Notes: generated by a model from the sequence alone, not told the origin. A stretch of DNA of 64,000 bases from Ignavibacteria bacterium (GCA_016716125.1 JADJWZ010000007.1:124001-188000), one strand, 5' to 3'. Counted from the stretch's first letter, positions 27,171 to 37,791 are shown. Numbers and translations: made by a program.

Positions 27171-28238
27171 ATGAAATTTAGTGTTATTATTATATTATGT
27201 GTTGTTTTTATGATGAGCTTATCAGGCGGATGTAATTTTAAGCCTGAACCTCAGCCTCTTCCGCTTTCCGTAAGGTCCACACTAAATCTTCTGCAGGAGG
27301 ATCCGCAGTTTGTGATGTACCTGAATTTTAAAAGCATGAGCAGAACGAATTTCTGGCGGAAAAATATTTCCGACTCCATTCTTAACGCGGAAAAAACTTT
27401 TGGCAGTATTCTGAATACATTTAAAAATGCCACAGGTGTATCCATTTCTAACGGACTGGATGAAATGTATTATTCCAATTCATGGTTCGGTGAAAATTCC
27501 ATCGTGCTGAAAGGTCTTTTTAACAAAAGTAAACTTGACGAATACATAAAAACGGACAGTTTGTTTTCCATTACAAAAAATGCAGACGGAAAAGATATAT
27601 ACATTAAAACTGATAACGGACTTTACTTTTTTTTCAAGGATGATTTTACAATCTGCGCCAGTAATTACTTAAAGCAAATTGACGCAATGATGCAGATCAG
27701 CGATACTTCAGAATCAGGACTTTTAAAGAACAAAAAAATTTATAATTCAATTGAGAATATAATTTATAAACAGGACCTTTGGATGGTGTCAACTGAAAAA
27801 GCATTTATCAAAGGTATATATCAGAATTTTCTCGGATCCACCGCCGGAATAAAGCCTGAAGATGAAGTTGATACTGACACTTCCGAAAGTAATACGAACC
27901 CTTCAGATGAAGAAAAAGAAAAAGTTACTTTGGAAAATCTTTATACTAAATATAATTCAGTTTCATTTTCCGCTGAAATGGAAGATGACATTCTGATACT
28001 CATTCAAAATAATTTTGTAAGCGAATCTCCGGCAAAATTTTTTAAAAGCATTATGAATGGATTTCTGACTGTATCGAGACTCAGCACCGGCGGTAAGCAA
28101 AAACCTCCTGCTGCAAAACTACTTGATAAGATCCGTCTGAACAGATATGACAATGATGTTTTTATAGAAGTTAAAATCGAGAGCGGTGATCTTGAGATGT
28201 TAAGAAATACAGATCTGTTGAGTGAACCGGCTTTATAA
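27171..28238 (+). CDS. Lipoprotein of unknown function, ABC-linked
   Basis: A 355-residue lipoprotein. The ATG at 27171 is chosen because it opens a classic signal with lipobox LSGGC (C21). The longer frame from 27051 overlaps the permease. The mature part has repeated strand-helix patterns with short acidic linkers (around residue 240-255). I do not recognise a family with confidence; it recalls large secreted DUF3352-like proteins. It may work with the ABC exporter upstream. Confidence 0.75.
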   Translation: MKFSVIIILCVVFMMSLSGGCNFKPEPQPLPLSVRSTLNLLQEDPQFVMYLNFKSMSRTNFWRKNISDSILNAEKTFGSILNTFKNATGVSISNGLDEMYYSNSWFGENSIVLKGLFNKSKLDEYIKTDSLFSITKNADGKDIYIKTDNGLYFFFKDDFTICASNYLKQIDAMMQISDTSESGLLKNKKIYNSIENIIYKQDLWMVSTEKAFIKGIYQNFLGSTAGIKPEDEVDTDTSESNTNPSDEEKEKVTLENLYTKYNSVSFSAEMEDDILILIQNNFVSESPAKFFKSIMNGFLTVSRLSTGGKQKPPAAKLLDKIRLNRYDNDVFIEVKIESGDLEMLRNTDLLSEPAL

Positions 28239-28294
28239 AGCTATTCCGGATTGTTTTATAAATACAATAAATTCTGAAACTGAACAAAATCTTT

Positions 28295-29311
28295 TCAACC
28301 TTCCTTAAGAAATTTTTCCGCAAGTAATACATCTTCTTCACTGCCTATAAACAAAGGTGTCCTCTGATGCAGACTTTCAGGCTGTATGTCTAATATCCTT
28401 TTCTCTCCGTCAGAACTTCTTCCTCCGGCCTGCTCGACAATAAAGCTAAGCGGATTTGCTTCATACATCAGGCGTAATTTTCCTTTTTTATTTTTTATGT
28501 CTGCAGGATAAACGAATATTCCTCCGTAAATCAGATTTCTGTGAAAGTCAGCAACTAAAGATCCTATATATCTTGATGAATATGGTCGGTCAGTATCAGG
28601 ATCGGACATTTTAAGATAACTGATATATTTTTTCATACCTTCAGACCAGCCTGAAAAATTTCCTTCGTTGACAGAATAGATCCTGGACTTTTTCGGAATG
28701 GAAACATTTTCAGCTGATAAAAGAAATTCACCGACGCTCGGATCAAGCGTAAATAAATGTACGCCTTTGCTTGCAGAGTAGGCAAGTACTGTACTGGATC
28801 CGTAAATTACATATCCGGCTGCTACCTGTTGATATCCTTTCTGGAGACAGTCTTCAAGCGAACCCGGTCCTGATTTAGTAATCCTTTTATAAACTGAAAA
28901 TATTGTACCTATGGAAACATTCACGTCTATATTTGAAGAACCGTCAAGCGGATCAAAGTGACATATATATTTATTTGTGACAAATTTATTCTTACGGAAT
29001 TTTTCATCGATCGGAATGAAACTCACTTCTTCTTCAGAGCATACAGCGCAGATATGTCCGCCCTGTTTCATTACATTGGTCAGAATGTCATTGGCAAACA
29101 CATCGAGTTTCTTTACCTGTTCACCCTGAACATTCTCTTCTCCCGTAAATCCGAGTATATCAATAAGACCGGCTCTGTTTACTTCAAGAGATATTACTTT
29201 GCAGGCAAGAGCAATGTCAGCGAGCAGATCCGAAAGCTGACCTGTCGCTTCAGGAAATTCCCTCTCCTGCTCGATGATGTGTCTGTAAAATGTATTAAAT
29301 TTGCTGACCAT
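28295..29311 (-). CDS. fbp: Class I fructose-1,6-bisphosphatase
   Basis: Gluconeogenic enzyme hydrolysing fructose-1,6-bisphosphate. The 338-residue length fits class I. The metal and substrate motif FDPLDGSSNIDVNVSIGTIF is at about residues 117-136; RYIGSLVADFHRNLIYGG, YEANPLSFIVEQAGG and the C-terminal RTPLFIGS are also characteristic. It converges on the ABC operon and is followed by no linked pathway gene. Confidence 0.97.
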   Translation of the reverse strand: MVSKFNTFYRHIIEQEREFPEATGQLSDLLADIALACKVISLEVNRAGLIDILGFTGEENVQGEQVKKLDVFANDILTNVMKQGGHICAVCSEEEVSFIPIDEKFRKNKFVTNKYICHFDPLDGSSNIDVNVSIGTIFSVYKRITKSGPGSLEDCLQKGYQQVAAGYVIYGSSTVLAYSASKGVHLFTLDPSVGEFLLSAENVSIPKKSRIYSVNEGNFSGWSEGMKKYISYLKMSDPDTDRPYSSRYIGSLVADFHRNLIYGGIFVYPADIKNKKGKLRLMYEANPLSFIVEQAGGRSSDGEKRILDIQPESLHQRTPLFIGSEEDVLLAEKFLKEG

Positions 29312-29393
29312 GGAATTGATTATGATTAAGAAAAATTATGATTGGCTATAGAAATTTAAAAATTCCTTTTGTAATGAATTTGATAAACTCACA

Positions 29394-29717
29394 TTAATTT
29401 TTATAAGTCTCAAATTCATTTTCGATCCATGAAATAATACCTTCGGAAAGATTATTTACTTCTTCAAATCCGAGGTCTCTCATGAGGAACATTGCCTGCC
29501 TGCTTCTGTTACCCGAGCGGCAATAGACAAGATACTTTTTTCTTTTATCGAGTTCATCAAGAGCATCTTCGAAATCCGGTTTATAAAAATCTATATTAAT
29601 CGAATCCCGGAGATGACCTTCATTAAACTCATCGGTGGTCCTTACGTCAATTAAAACATAAGCATCGAGCTCCGTAAGATTTTTAAACGTTTTTGTATCA
29701 ATATCTTTATGATTCAT
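29394..29717 (-). CDS. Rhodanese-like sulfurtransferase domain protein
   Basis: A single-domain rhodanese of 107 residues: VLIDVRTTDEFNEGHL and the active-site loop YCRSGNRSRQ with C66. It carries sulfur as a persulfide in many systems. It lies 20 bases after a TauE/SafE-type anion transporter, a pairing seen often in sulfur metabolism, so it may handle sulfur linked to that transporter. Confidence 0.92.
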   Translation of the reverse strand: MNHKDIDTKTFKNLTELDAYVLIDVRTTDEFNEGHLRDSINIDFYKPDFEDALDELDKRKKYLVYCRSGNRSRQAMFLMRDLGFEEVNNLSEGIISWIENEFETYKN

Positions 29718-29737
29718 TTTTACAGATTAATAAATTT

Positions 29738-30550
29738 TTAAAATATATTTAATTCAATTAATTCTTTTACGATGATATAAATACCCATCACAAGTACGAT
29801 AACTCCGAACGCTTTTTTCAGGCTGCTTCCGGAAACATATTTTGTCAGGCGGCTTCCTGTCAGTATTCCGGCAATTGCAAAGCTGAGAAATATCAGCAGC
29901 AGCTTCCAGTCAATTATATAATCTCCTGTAAGATCGCCGATAAATCCTGAAATGGAATTCGCCGCAATTATAAGTAACGAAGTTCCGATCGCGGATTTCA
30001 CGGACATTTTTGCAATGAATACCAGAGCAGGAACAATAAGAAAACCGCCTCCCGCGCCTACCATTCCGGTTATTAATCCAACTGCAATTCCGTAAAATAC
30101 CATCAGTAAAGTTTCTTTCCCGGTCATTGACTTTCCTTCTTCCTTTTCCTTTACATTTGAAAAGATCATTGAAATGGAAGAGAACAGCATTATCACGGCA
30201 AACAACATAAGAACAAAAAAATCTTTACTTATTACAATATCCCCGTTATCAAAAATTATATCCGGTAATGCAGGCAGTAAGAATTTCCTCGTAATAAAAA
30301 TAGAAATGAGTGAAGGTATTGCAAACGCCAGCGAAGCTTTTATATTAACAAGACCCTTTTTTATAAATGATAAAGAACCTATAAGTGTCGTTGATCCGAC
30401 AATGAATAAGGAATATACAGTCGCAAGCACAGGATTTATTCCCATCAGATACACTAATATCGGAACAGTCAGAATCGAGCCGCCGGCTCCGATCATACCC
30501 AATACAAGTCCTACGAGTATAGCTGCAAAGTAACCAAATATTTCTGACAT
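29738..30550 (-). CDS. TauE/SafE family sulfite or organosulfur exporter
   Basis: A 270-residue membrane protein with about eight helices and the two family repeats, each starting with a glycine-rich motif (GLVLGMIGAGGSILTVP; GLITGMVGAGGGFLIVP). It is thought to move sulfite, sulfonates or related anions across the inner membrane. The adjacent rhodanese supports a sulfur role. Its start overlaps the stop of the NYN gene by one base. Confidence 0.92.
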   Translation of the reverse strand: MSEIFGYFAAILVGLVLGMIGAGGSILTVPILVYLMGINPVLATVYSLFIVGSTTLIGSLSFIKKGLVNIKASLAFAIPSLISIFITRKFLLPALPDIIFDNGDIVISKDFFVLMLFAVIMLFSSISMIFSNVKEKEEGKSMTGKETLLMVFYGIAVGLITGMVGAGGGFLIVPALVFIAKMSVKSAIGTSLLIIAANSISGFIGDLTGDYIIDWKLLLIFLSFAIAGILTGSRLTKYVSGSSLKKAFGVIVLVMGIYIIVKELIELNIF

Positions 30551-31023
30551 CAGGAAAATTTATCTCTAAAGAATTCCAGCTCTTTGCGGCTCAATGATCT
30601 CGGCTTTTCACTGTCAGGTATGTAGAGCTCATTTATGTTTTTACCTTTGAAAACCAGTCCGTCATTTTCAATATCTTTCAGAAATTCTTCGGATGATATG
30701 ACAATACATCCGCAGGCTTTTGCAAGTCCCGTGACAAAATTATCTGAACTCACAACCGTGAAGTTTCTGTGATCTTCTGATCTCTCTAGTCTGCTTCGGA
30801 TAAGTTCATCGGCAGTTTTATTTCCTGAAAAAAATACACCGCTGCTTTTCGAATCACTGTGTCCGTCAAAATAAAATTCTATATTACATCCACTTCCAAA
30901 TCGCGTTTTTACTTTTTCAATTAAGGACCTTCTTGCAGCGATCTTATCTTTTATGAATAATTGCTTTAATACTGATGACTTGTGTAAAACATTATTCCCG
31001 TCAATCAAAATAATTTTTTTCAT
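30550..31023 (-). CDS. NYN-domain (YacP-like) putative RNase
   Basis: A 157-residue NYN/PIN-fold protein: LIDGNNVLH (catalytic-type D8), FDGHSDSK, ADELIRSRLE and VVSSDNFV. The family includes RNases such as B. subtilis Rae1/YacP, which cleaves mRNA in the ribosomal A site; substrate and partner here are unknown. Overlaps the transporter gene by one base, an unusual pairing that probably reflects chance operon packing. Confidence 0.85.
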   Translation of the reverse strand: MKKIILIDGNNVLHKSSVLKQLFIKDKIAARRSLIEKVKTRFGSGCNIEFYFDGHSDSKSSGVFFSGNKTADELIRSRLERSEDHRNFTVVSSDNFVTGLAKACGCIVISSEEFLKDIENDGLVFKGKNINELYIPDSEKPRSLSRKELEFFRDKFS

Positions 31024-31110
31024 ATACTTATCTTTTAATTATTTACCCAATCATATAGTCAGTAAGAACTTATTAAATACATTGCTGGGTAATTTAAAAC
31101 TTTCCATATT

Positions 31111-31140
31111 AAAATTTAAAATTTAAAATTTAAAATTTTA
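31111..31140. repeat. Heptanucleotide repeat AAAATTT, four copies
   Basis: Four perfect units run from 31111 to 31138, ending 3 bases from the asnS stop codon. Same 7-bp period as the arrays at 8501, 34701, 57450 and 61493. Confidence 0.9.
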
Positions 31141-31141
31141 T

Positions 31142-32479
31142 TTACGGAGTAATCCTGTTAGGTCTTCTTGCAAAAGGTATAGCTTCCCTGATATTCTCGA
31201 GATTACATATCCAGTTTACCATTCTTTCAATTCCCAGTCCGAATCCCGAATGCGGAACGCTGCCGTATCTTCTCAGATCGAGAAACCATTGAAACTCTTC
31301 CATCGGCAGATTATGCTCGGCAATTCTTTTTTCAAGTTCTTTAAGATCATCTTCTCTCTGTGATCCGCCGATAATTTCACCGAATCCTTCCGGCGCAAGC
31401 ACATCCACTCCGAGAGCGATCTTGGGATTTTCCGGATCACGCTTCATATAAAATGACTTTGCTTCAGCCGGCCATCTGTGCACCATCACAGGTTTATCAA
31501 AATCTTCCACGATCGCTTCTTCATGCGGCGCGCCGAAATCCTCACCCCACGGGAAAGGACGAATATGCTCTTCGCCGTTCTCAGTTTTTCTGATGAGAGG
31601 TATATCTTTTTTAATTAAAATATCAATTGCCTCATCGTAAGTTATTCTTGGAAATGGTTTCTTTACATTCTCGAGTTTGGAAAGATCCCTGCCCAATTCA
31701 GTTAATTCCGACCTGCAATTCTTAATTACTCTCTGCACAACATATTCCATAAAATCTTCTATAAGATCCATGTCTTCATTAATGTCGCAATAAGCCATTT
31801 CCGGTTCCATCATCCAGAACTCCGTGAGATGTCTCCTTGTCATTGAATTTTCAGCTCTGAATGTGGGACCGAGCGTATAAACTTTTCCCAGCGCAAACGC
31901 TCCCGCTTCAGCATAAAGCTGACCTGACTGTGAAAGATAAGCTTTGCCCAGATCAAAATAATCCGTAGAAAATAGTGTAGACGTTCCTTCGCATGCGTTT
32001 GGAGTGAAAATCGGAGTATCGAAAAGTATGAATCCGTTTTCATACATATAATCTCTGATAGACTGTATGATCTCGTTTCTCACCCTGAGTATTGCAACTT
32101 GTCTGGGAGACCGCAGCCACAGGTGTCTTCTGTCCATTAGAAATTCAACGCCGTGTTCTTTCGGAGTGATCGGATATGGTTCTGCAATGCTGATGATCTC
32201 AAGATCCGTAACCTGTAGTTCAAACACATTCTCCTTCTTCGGATGTTTTGTTACTGATCCTTTTACAATTACTGAAGACTCCTGCGTCAGTCTGGAAAAA
32301 TCTTCCCACACTTTTTCGGGAACGGCGCTTTTAACTACAACACCCTGTATTATTCCTGTACCGTCTCTTAATTCGGGAAACATTAATTTACCTGAAGACC
32401 GGATATTATAAAGCCATCCTTTTATCGTAACTTCCTGATCCACATAATCCGGGATTTTGCTTATATAAACTCTTTCCAT
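31142..32479 (-). CDS. asnS: Asparagine--tRNA ligase
   Basis: Class IIb aminoacyl-tRNA synthetase, 445 residues. An N-terminal OB-fold (VTIKGWLYNIRSSGKLMF) is followed by the catalytic domain with motif 2 around FRAENSMTRRHLTEFWMME and motif 3 GFGLGIERMVNWI. FTPNACEGTSTLF and the absence of the aspartyl-specific insert favour AsnRS over AspRS. Intact. Confidence 0.96.
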   Translation of the reverse strand: MERVYISKIPDYVDQEVTIKGWLYNIRSSGKLMFPELRDGTGIIQGVVVKSAVPEKVWEDFSRLTQESSVIVKGSVTKHPKKENVFELQVTDLEIISIAEPYPITPKEHGVEFLMDRRHLWLRSPRQVAILRVRNEIIQSIRDYMYENGFILFDTPIFTPNACEGTSTLFSTDYFDLGKAYLSQSGQLYAEAGAFALGKVYTLGPTFRAENSMTRRHLTEFWMMEPEMAYCDINEDMDLIEDFMEYVVQRVIKNCRSELTELGRDLSKLENVKKPFPRITYDEAIDILIKKDIPLIRKTENGEEHIRPFPWGEDFGAPHEEAIVEDFDKPVMVHRWPAEAKSFYMKRDPENPKIALGVDVLAPEGFGEIIGGSQREDDLKELEKRIAEHNLPMEEFQWFLDLRRYGSVPHSGFGLGIERMVNWICNLENIREAIPFARRPNRITP

Positions 32480-32754
32480 TAAGTTGATTAATTTTTAAAA
32501 TTGAATTTAGTCAATTTAGCCAATAAGATGTATTAAATAAATTCACTATTAAGGGATTATCAAATGAAAATTAATTCTATAAATTAACTTAATAATAGAA
32601 TTTTTTTAGACGGAATGGGGTTTAATCCGGAACAGCTTATACTTTAGAATTTCCGTTCCGCTTTAATTCAATTTTTATTAAGTAACTTAAAATATATTTT
32701 TCTTAATATTAGATATCCCAAATAAAGGTAAATGAATATTTAAGAAAATTCATT

Positions 32755-33378
32755 ATGTTGTCTAAACACAATTTTCATTTGATAAAAACAGTATCATTCA
32801 TATTATTAATATTTCTGACCGTATCGTCTGAATCATTTTCACAGGATATCGGAAGGATCTCTGATGTAGAAAAGACTTCCAAAAAAAATATTACCTGGGC
32901 GCTTATACAGACCATTCCTTCCGTTAGCTGGACGAATGACAGAAATGATCATAATTCCCAAAACTTGCTTGGATTAAAATGGAATATTACTCCTATGAAT
33001 ATTTCATTCAGCACAAATAAATACGTGTCACCGGTTCAGTTTTTTATGGTCAACCCGATGAGAAAATATACAGGCTCACTGGAATTTTTTGTGCAGCCGG
33101 AATGGTCTCTTTCGGCATTTGATTATTCCCGTTATCAAAGATTCGGTGTAGCCGCAGGTACGAGGGTAAATATTCCCGTAAATAATATGGGCGAACATCT
33201 TTATGTATCTCTCGGAGGAAAGTATAATTTCAGAAAAAATCTTGAGACAGGTGAAAACGGATATTACAGCATTGAAGGCGGCGCATATATTTTATTCGGA
33301 ATACTCGGTTTGACATTTAATTACAACTTTGACGACAGAACAAGATATAATTTCGGAATTAATTTTAAATACTGGTAA
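32755..33378 (+). CDS. Putative outer-membrane beta-barrel protein
   Basis: A 207-residue protein with a signal peptide (FILLIFLTVSSESFSQ) and alternating aromatic/polar strands, ending in the aromatic residue W, as in small outer-membrane barrels. No family is recognised. The metallo-hydrolase lipoprotein gene follows after 3 bases, so the two probably act together at the envelope. Confidence 0.65.
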   Translation: MLSKHNFHLIKTVSFILLIFLTVSSESFSQDIGRISDVEKTSKKNITWALIQTIPSVSWTNDRNDHNSQNLLGLKWNITPMNISFSTNKYVSPVQFFMVNPMRKYTGSLEFFVQPEWSLSAFDYSRYQRFGVAAGTRVNIPVNNMGEHLYVSLGGKYNFRKNLETGENGYYSIEGGAYILFGILGLTFNYNFDDRTRYNFGINFKYW

Positions 33379-33381
33379 ATC

Positions 33382-34395
33382 ATGAAAATTTTTAAAATAA
33401 TAATAATTGCTATTGCGCTGATAATTTCAATTGAAGGTTGCGGTCTTTACAGGATCGGGTTCATGAATGCAGGCCATACTATTTTTAATAATCCGGAAAA
33501 GCCCGCAAAGATTGAGAGAAATCCTATCAGGGATAATGTGAAGCTCTCCATTCTCTGGGCAGGTCATTCATCAGCGCTGATCCAGATGTATGATAAAGTA
33601 ATACTTATTGATCCCGTTTTTAATAATGTCATCAGCGGCGTTATGACAAGGAAATATGAAGCAGCAATTGATCTTACAAATGTCAGCAGTATTGATATGA
33701 TCCTGGTCTCACACGCTCATATGGATCATCTGAGTATTTCGACGCTTGACGATCTCGAAGATAAATATTCATCGGCAAAATTAATTGTTCCGATGGGCGC
33801 TGAAGAATTTCTGCCCGGATATGATTACGATATTATCAGACTTCGCACCGGAAATTCCGCGAAAAAAAATTATGTCGGTCAGACTTATGAATACAATGGT
33901 TTGAAAGTAACAGCAGTATACGCTCTGCATTTCGGAGGGAGATTCGGGATGGACAGCTACAGCTGGAATATGCCCGGCTGTACGGGATTTATTGTCGAAT
34001 ACAAAGACCTGACGATCTTCTATGCAGGAGATTCCGTTTATGAAGAGAATGGTTACAAGGCGATCGGTAACAGATTTGATATCGACCTTGCGCTTGTACC
34101 AGTCGGTCCCTGCAGGGAATGTGAAGAGGATAATTCATTCAGTCACATTGCCGCAGCCGGAGCGCTGAAAGTATTTGATGATCTTAAAGCGAAGAATATG
34201 GTCCCTGTTCATTACGGCGCGCTGGATTATTCAAGAGATCCGGATTATCCCGTTAATATTCTCAAAGAATTAATTGCAAAAAAAGACGGCAGCAGTAATT
34301 CAGGTCAGTCCGGCGTGTCTTATAAAGACAGAATTAAAATAATAGATGAAGGGGAGTTGTTTATTTTTGAAGAATTAAGCGCTGTTGAGAAATAA
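33382..34395 (+). CDS. MBL-fold metallo-hydrolase lipoprotein
   Basis: A 337-residue protein with a lipobox (SIEGC, C20) followed by a metallo-beta-lactamase domain of the UlaG/NAPE-PLD type: LWAGHSSALIQ, DPVF, VSHAHMDHLS (HxHxDH), FYAGDS and VPVHYG supply the metal ligands. NAPE-PLD-like members hydrolyse phosphodiesters; the actual substrate is unknown. It stands 3 bases after the barrel gene. Confidence 0.88.
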   Translation: MKIFKIIIIAIALIISIEGCGLYRIGFMNAGHTIFNNPEKPAKIERNPIRDNVKLSILWAGHSSALIQMYDKVILIDPVFNNVISGVMTRKYEAAIDLTNVSSIDMILVSHAHMDHLSISTLDDLEDKYSSAKLIVPMGAEEFLPGYDYDIIRLRTGNSAKKNYVGQTYEYNGLKVTAVYALHFGGRFGMDSYSWNMPGCTGFIVEYKDLTIFYAGDSVYEENGYKAIGNRFDIDLALVPVGPCRECEEDNSFSHIAAAGALKVFDDLKAKNMVPVHYGALDYSRDPDYPVNILKELIAKKDGSSNSGQSGVSYKDRIKIIDEGELFIFEELSAVEK

Positions 34396-34488
34396 GATAA
34401 GTCCATCACTAATTAACAATTGGTATTAAGAAATTACATCATTTAAAATTCCCCTTAAATTTCCTAAAAGGTGTTAAAAGTTTGGGTT

Positions 34489-34582
<94 letters not shown>

Positions 34583-34700
34583 GACTAATTATAACATTCC
34601 AATTTCGCTTCTTGGTACAGGCTTTCTGTCCAACTTGGGTTAATATTACCTCCTTACTTTTTTAAATCGAATTAAAAATTTTTTAAGTTAATTACTATTT

Positions 34701-34728
34701 GTCATTTGAAATTTGGAATTTGAAATTT
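34701..34728 (-). repeat. Imperfect heptamer repeat after ada
   Basis: Four 7-bp units (GTCATTT, GAAATTT, GGAATTT, GAAATTT on the plus strand). Read in the ada direction they give AAATTTC-type units very like those after the first FG-GAP gene at 57450. Confidence 0.8.
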
Positions 34729-34731
34729 CTC

Positions 34732-35784
34732 TTATGAATTTTCTTTCTCAAGATCTATAAGCCACTTCTTCCTCCAAAGCCCTCCGCCGTATCCTGTAAG
34801 TTTTCCGTCTTCGCCAATGACTCTGTGGCACGGTATCATTATAGAAATCCTGTTGTCACCGTTTGCATTTGCTACGGCACGAACTGCTTTTACATTTCCG
34901 AGAAGTTCTGCTTGTTTCTTGTATGATCTGGTCTCGCCGTAAGGAATGGTCTGTAAAATTTTCCAAACCCTTTTCTGAAACTCCGTTCCCGGCGCGTCAA
35001 GCGGCACGTCAAAGTTTTTTCTTTTACCTTCGAAATATTCCTTCATCTGCTTTTCAGTCTCGTGAAAAAATTTACTTTTACCCGGAAAGATCTTTGATTT
35101 GAAATGCTTTTCTATCTGCTTCAGTTCTGTCTCGAGCATTCTTCTGTCTGTAAATTCAAGAAGGCAAAGTCCTTTCTCCGAGGCGATCGCCATCATTGGT
35201 CCGAGAGGCGTTGTAAATCGTGTGAAAGTCAGACTTGGTTTTGATTCGCTTTGGTTAGGATTGAAATTCGCATTCTTCTTAAAGGAATAATTGAATCCGC
35301 TTAATGAGCCGTAACCGTTTTCAAAAGCTGCGCTGATCACTTTATCACCGTTCTTAATGTCATTGAATGCATTGTTGATCCTCATGAGTCGCTGAAATCC
35401 CTGAAACGTAACTCCGTGATTTTTCTGAAACCATCTTCTTATTCTGTTCGGCTCAATGTCACGCAGCCTCAGATCGTAATCAGATATTTTTACTGAAGGT
35501 GAATTATTAATTTCATTAATGAGTGATTTTATTTCGGCCGGAATTGTCCTGCTGTGATCAAGCGGTTTACAGACCTTACAGGGGCGGTATCCGCTGACAA
35601 GAGCTTCACGTGAAGTTTTAAAATACTCAACATTTTCACGCAAAGGTTTTCTTGCAGTGCAGGAAGGTCTGCAGAAAATACCGGTGGTTTTTATTGCGGC
35701 AAAAAATTGTCCTTCGAACTGCTCGTCTTTTTTCAGAAGAGCTTCATACATTACTTTCTCAGGTATATTTATTTCAGTATTCAT
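34732..35784 (-). CDS. ada: Bifunctional Ada: DNA alkyl repair methyltransferase and regulator
   Basis: Repairs O6-methylguanine and methylphosphotriesters and activates the adaptive response. Three parts fit in 350 residues: an N-terminal zinc domain with cysteines at 38, 42, 69 and 72, a spacing identical to E. coli Ada with C38 as methyl acceptor; an AraC-type helix-turn-helix (about 85-175); and the alkyltransferase domain with acceptor C319 in IPCHRVIG. All key residues are present, so it should be functional. Confidence 0.96.
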   Translation of the reverse strand: MNTEINIPEKVMYEALLKKDEQFEGQFFAAIKTTGIFCRPSCTARKPLRENVEYFKTSREALVSGYRPCKVCKPLDHSRTIPAEIKSLINEINNSPSVKISDYDLRLRDIEPNRIRRWFQKNHGVTFQGFQRLMRINNAFNDIKNGDKVISAAFENGYGSLSGFNYSFKKNANFNPNQSESKPSLTFTRFTTPLGPMMAIASEKGLCLLEFTDRRMLETELKQIEKHFKSKIFPGKSKFFHETEKQMKEYFEGKRKNFDVPLDAPGTEFQKRVWKILQTIPYGETRSYKKQAELLGNVKAVRAVANANGDNRISIMIPCHRVIGEDGKLTGYGGGLWRKKWLIDLEKENS

Positions 35785-35868
35785 TTTATTTTTTTTAACA
35801 AATATATAAATGTATGATAAGTCATTCCACCGAAAACTTAACAGCTATTTTTTTACAGATTAATTAAA

Positions 35869-37639
35869 TTATTTTAAAAGGATCATTGACTTTGTATCGG
35901 AATATACATCAGTAATTAGTTTATAATAGTATACTCCGCTTGGCAGATAATTATTTCCTGAAGAAGAGGAAAACTCAACGGAATATTTTCCGGGTTCCTG
36001 AACTTCATTCACAAGAATCTGCACTTCATTTCCGAGAATGTCATAAACTGTCAGCATGACTTTTCCTTTTGATACAATATCATAATTTATTCTTGTACCC
36101 GGATTAAAAGGATTCGGAAAATTCTGATACAGTTTAAAAGAAAAAGGAGTCTCATTTGAATTCGGATTAACGCCGGACGGTCCGGGAGCGTTATCAAATA
36201 TAAATAACAGATCATCAATTTCATCAATGCCAGCCAGATCCAGATCGCCGTCGTTATCTCTGTCATGAACAGTAATACATGAACCTGAAGTTGAAGAAGG
36301 AAGAACATGAGGTGAATTTGAAAATACTCCGCTTCCGGTATTATTATAAACGTTAAAATTTCCGCCGCTGTAATTGCTAGAGATCAGATCTAGATCATTA
36401 TCACCGTCAAGATCTCCTATGTCAATTGCAAGTGGAAAAGTACCAATGGTATTATAAGTTGTTACTGAGCTTAGTCCGCCGCTGCCGTTTCCGAATACAA
36501 CTCCGATCCTGTTATAACTTGATAAAGCTGCAGCTACATCGGCGTAACCGTCACCATTAATATCTCCTATAGCAATCGCCCATGGAGCTCCAATCAGATC
36601 TGCTCTTGCTGAGAATATAAAACTTCCGTTTCCGTCGCCGAGCAGAAGCACTATCTCACGGCTTGAGTAACAGCCTACGAATGCGTCAAGTATTCCGTCA
36701 TTGTTTGCATCAGTAAGCATTACCGCTGTTTCTCCGTTGCCAATTGTATTAATATTTACAGGGCTGCCAAAAGTACCGTCTCCGTTATTTATAAAAATTG
36801 ATATATTGCTGCCGCCTCTGTTTGCAGTTACAATGTCGTCATAACCGTCACCGTTAAGATCGCCTATTGCAACGCCTCTTACATTATTTGCCGCTGTATG
36901 CGGGACTTCAGGTTCAAACACGGCATTGCCCGTTCCAATAAAGAGACTCATTATATTATTACCCGCATTACCAATCACAATATCCACTTTCCCGTCATGA
37001 TTAAAATCCGCTGCTTCACTCGGACTCGGATTGTTTCCTGCGGGAAGAGAATAAACTGAATGCATTGTGTCAAAGAGGACTCCATTATTTAAATAAATAC
37101 GGAAGTCCCTGGAAATTTCATTTACGATTGCAAGATCTGTTAATCTGTCATTATTAAAATCCATTCCGAGAGCGCCGTAACATTGAATATGACCTTCACC
37201 CTGTCTGCGAACGGGAATTGTTCTAATCGGATTCTGCTGTAAAAACCCCGTTCCCGCTTTTGACCAGAACTGCCATATAAAACCTTTTTCCATAGCGACA
37301 TTTCCCTGACTTCTGATTCCTTTTGATAAAGAAACTGTGATCCATTCTCCCGCGAGAAAGGGTAATGCGGGAATAAATTTAATTTGAGTATTGCCGTTAA
37401 GAAATTCGAATGTTCCGTTTACCGGACCGGAAAGTTTTGCAAATACTCTGAATGTCAGATTATTTACGGAGAAGGATCTATGGCTGTATTGAAAGTTAAC
37501 AGTGATCTGCGAATTTCTGTCCGCGTTTATTACCTGCCTCTGAGGTGAAACTGCTGTAACCAAAGGAGCCTGCGCATTTACTGTTTTCCGTCAACAATAA
37601 AATACCGAATGCAAAAATGCTTATTGTAAAATTTTTCAT
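35869..37639 (-). CDS. Secreted FG-GAP/VCBS-repeat protein with T9SS sorting domain, frameshifted signal
   Basis: Secreted protein of about 590 residues. An N-terminal Ig-like/big domain is followed by repeated FG-GAP/VCBS units (DFNHDGKVDIVIGN, DLNGDGYDDIV, DINGDGYADV) and a C-terminal T9SS domain (YQNFPNPFNPGTRI, ending in KSMILLK). The long open frame starts only at a TTG at 37563 and lacks a signal. An ATG at 37639 opens a good signal (ISIFAFGILLLT) in a different frame. Removing one A from the AAAA at 37584-37587 joins the two into a normal signal ending VNAQA. The indel may be a sequencing error. Confidence 0.85.
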
Positions 37640-37791
37640 CTTATAAAATTAATTTTGAAAAATATGATTATAATAAAATGAAATTTCAATCTATTATAAA
37701 AACTCGGACTAATTACGTATTTGGTTTAATAAGTTGCGAAGTATAAAGAAGATCTTGCTGAACTGCTTCGATTAAAATAATTAACTGCTTT

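Noticed and set aside
19114..29375. TTTGTAATGAATTT shared upstream of the sigma factor and fbp genes
   Set aside because: A 14-base AT-rich match between two sites in 64 kb is expected by chance.
32628..32660. CGGAAC/GTTCCG inverted repeat between asnS and the barrel gene
   Set aside because: Six-base arms with a long loop and no T run directly after; too weak to call a terminator or operator.
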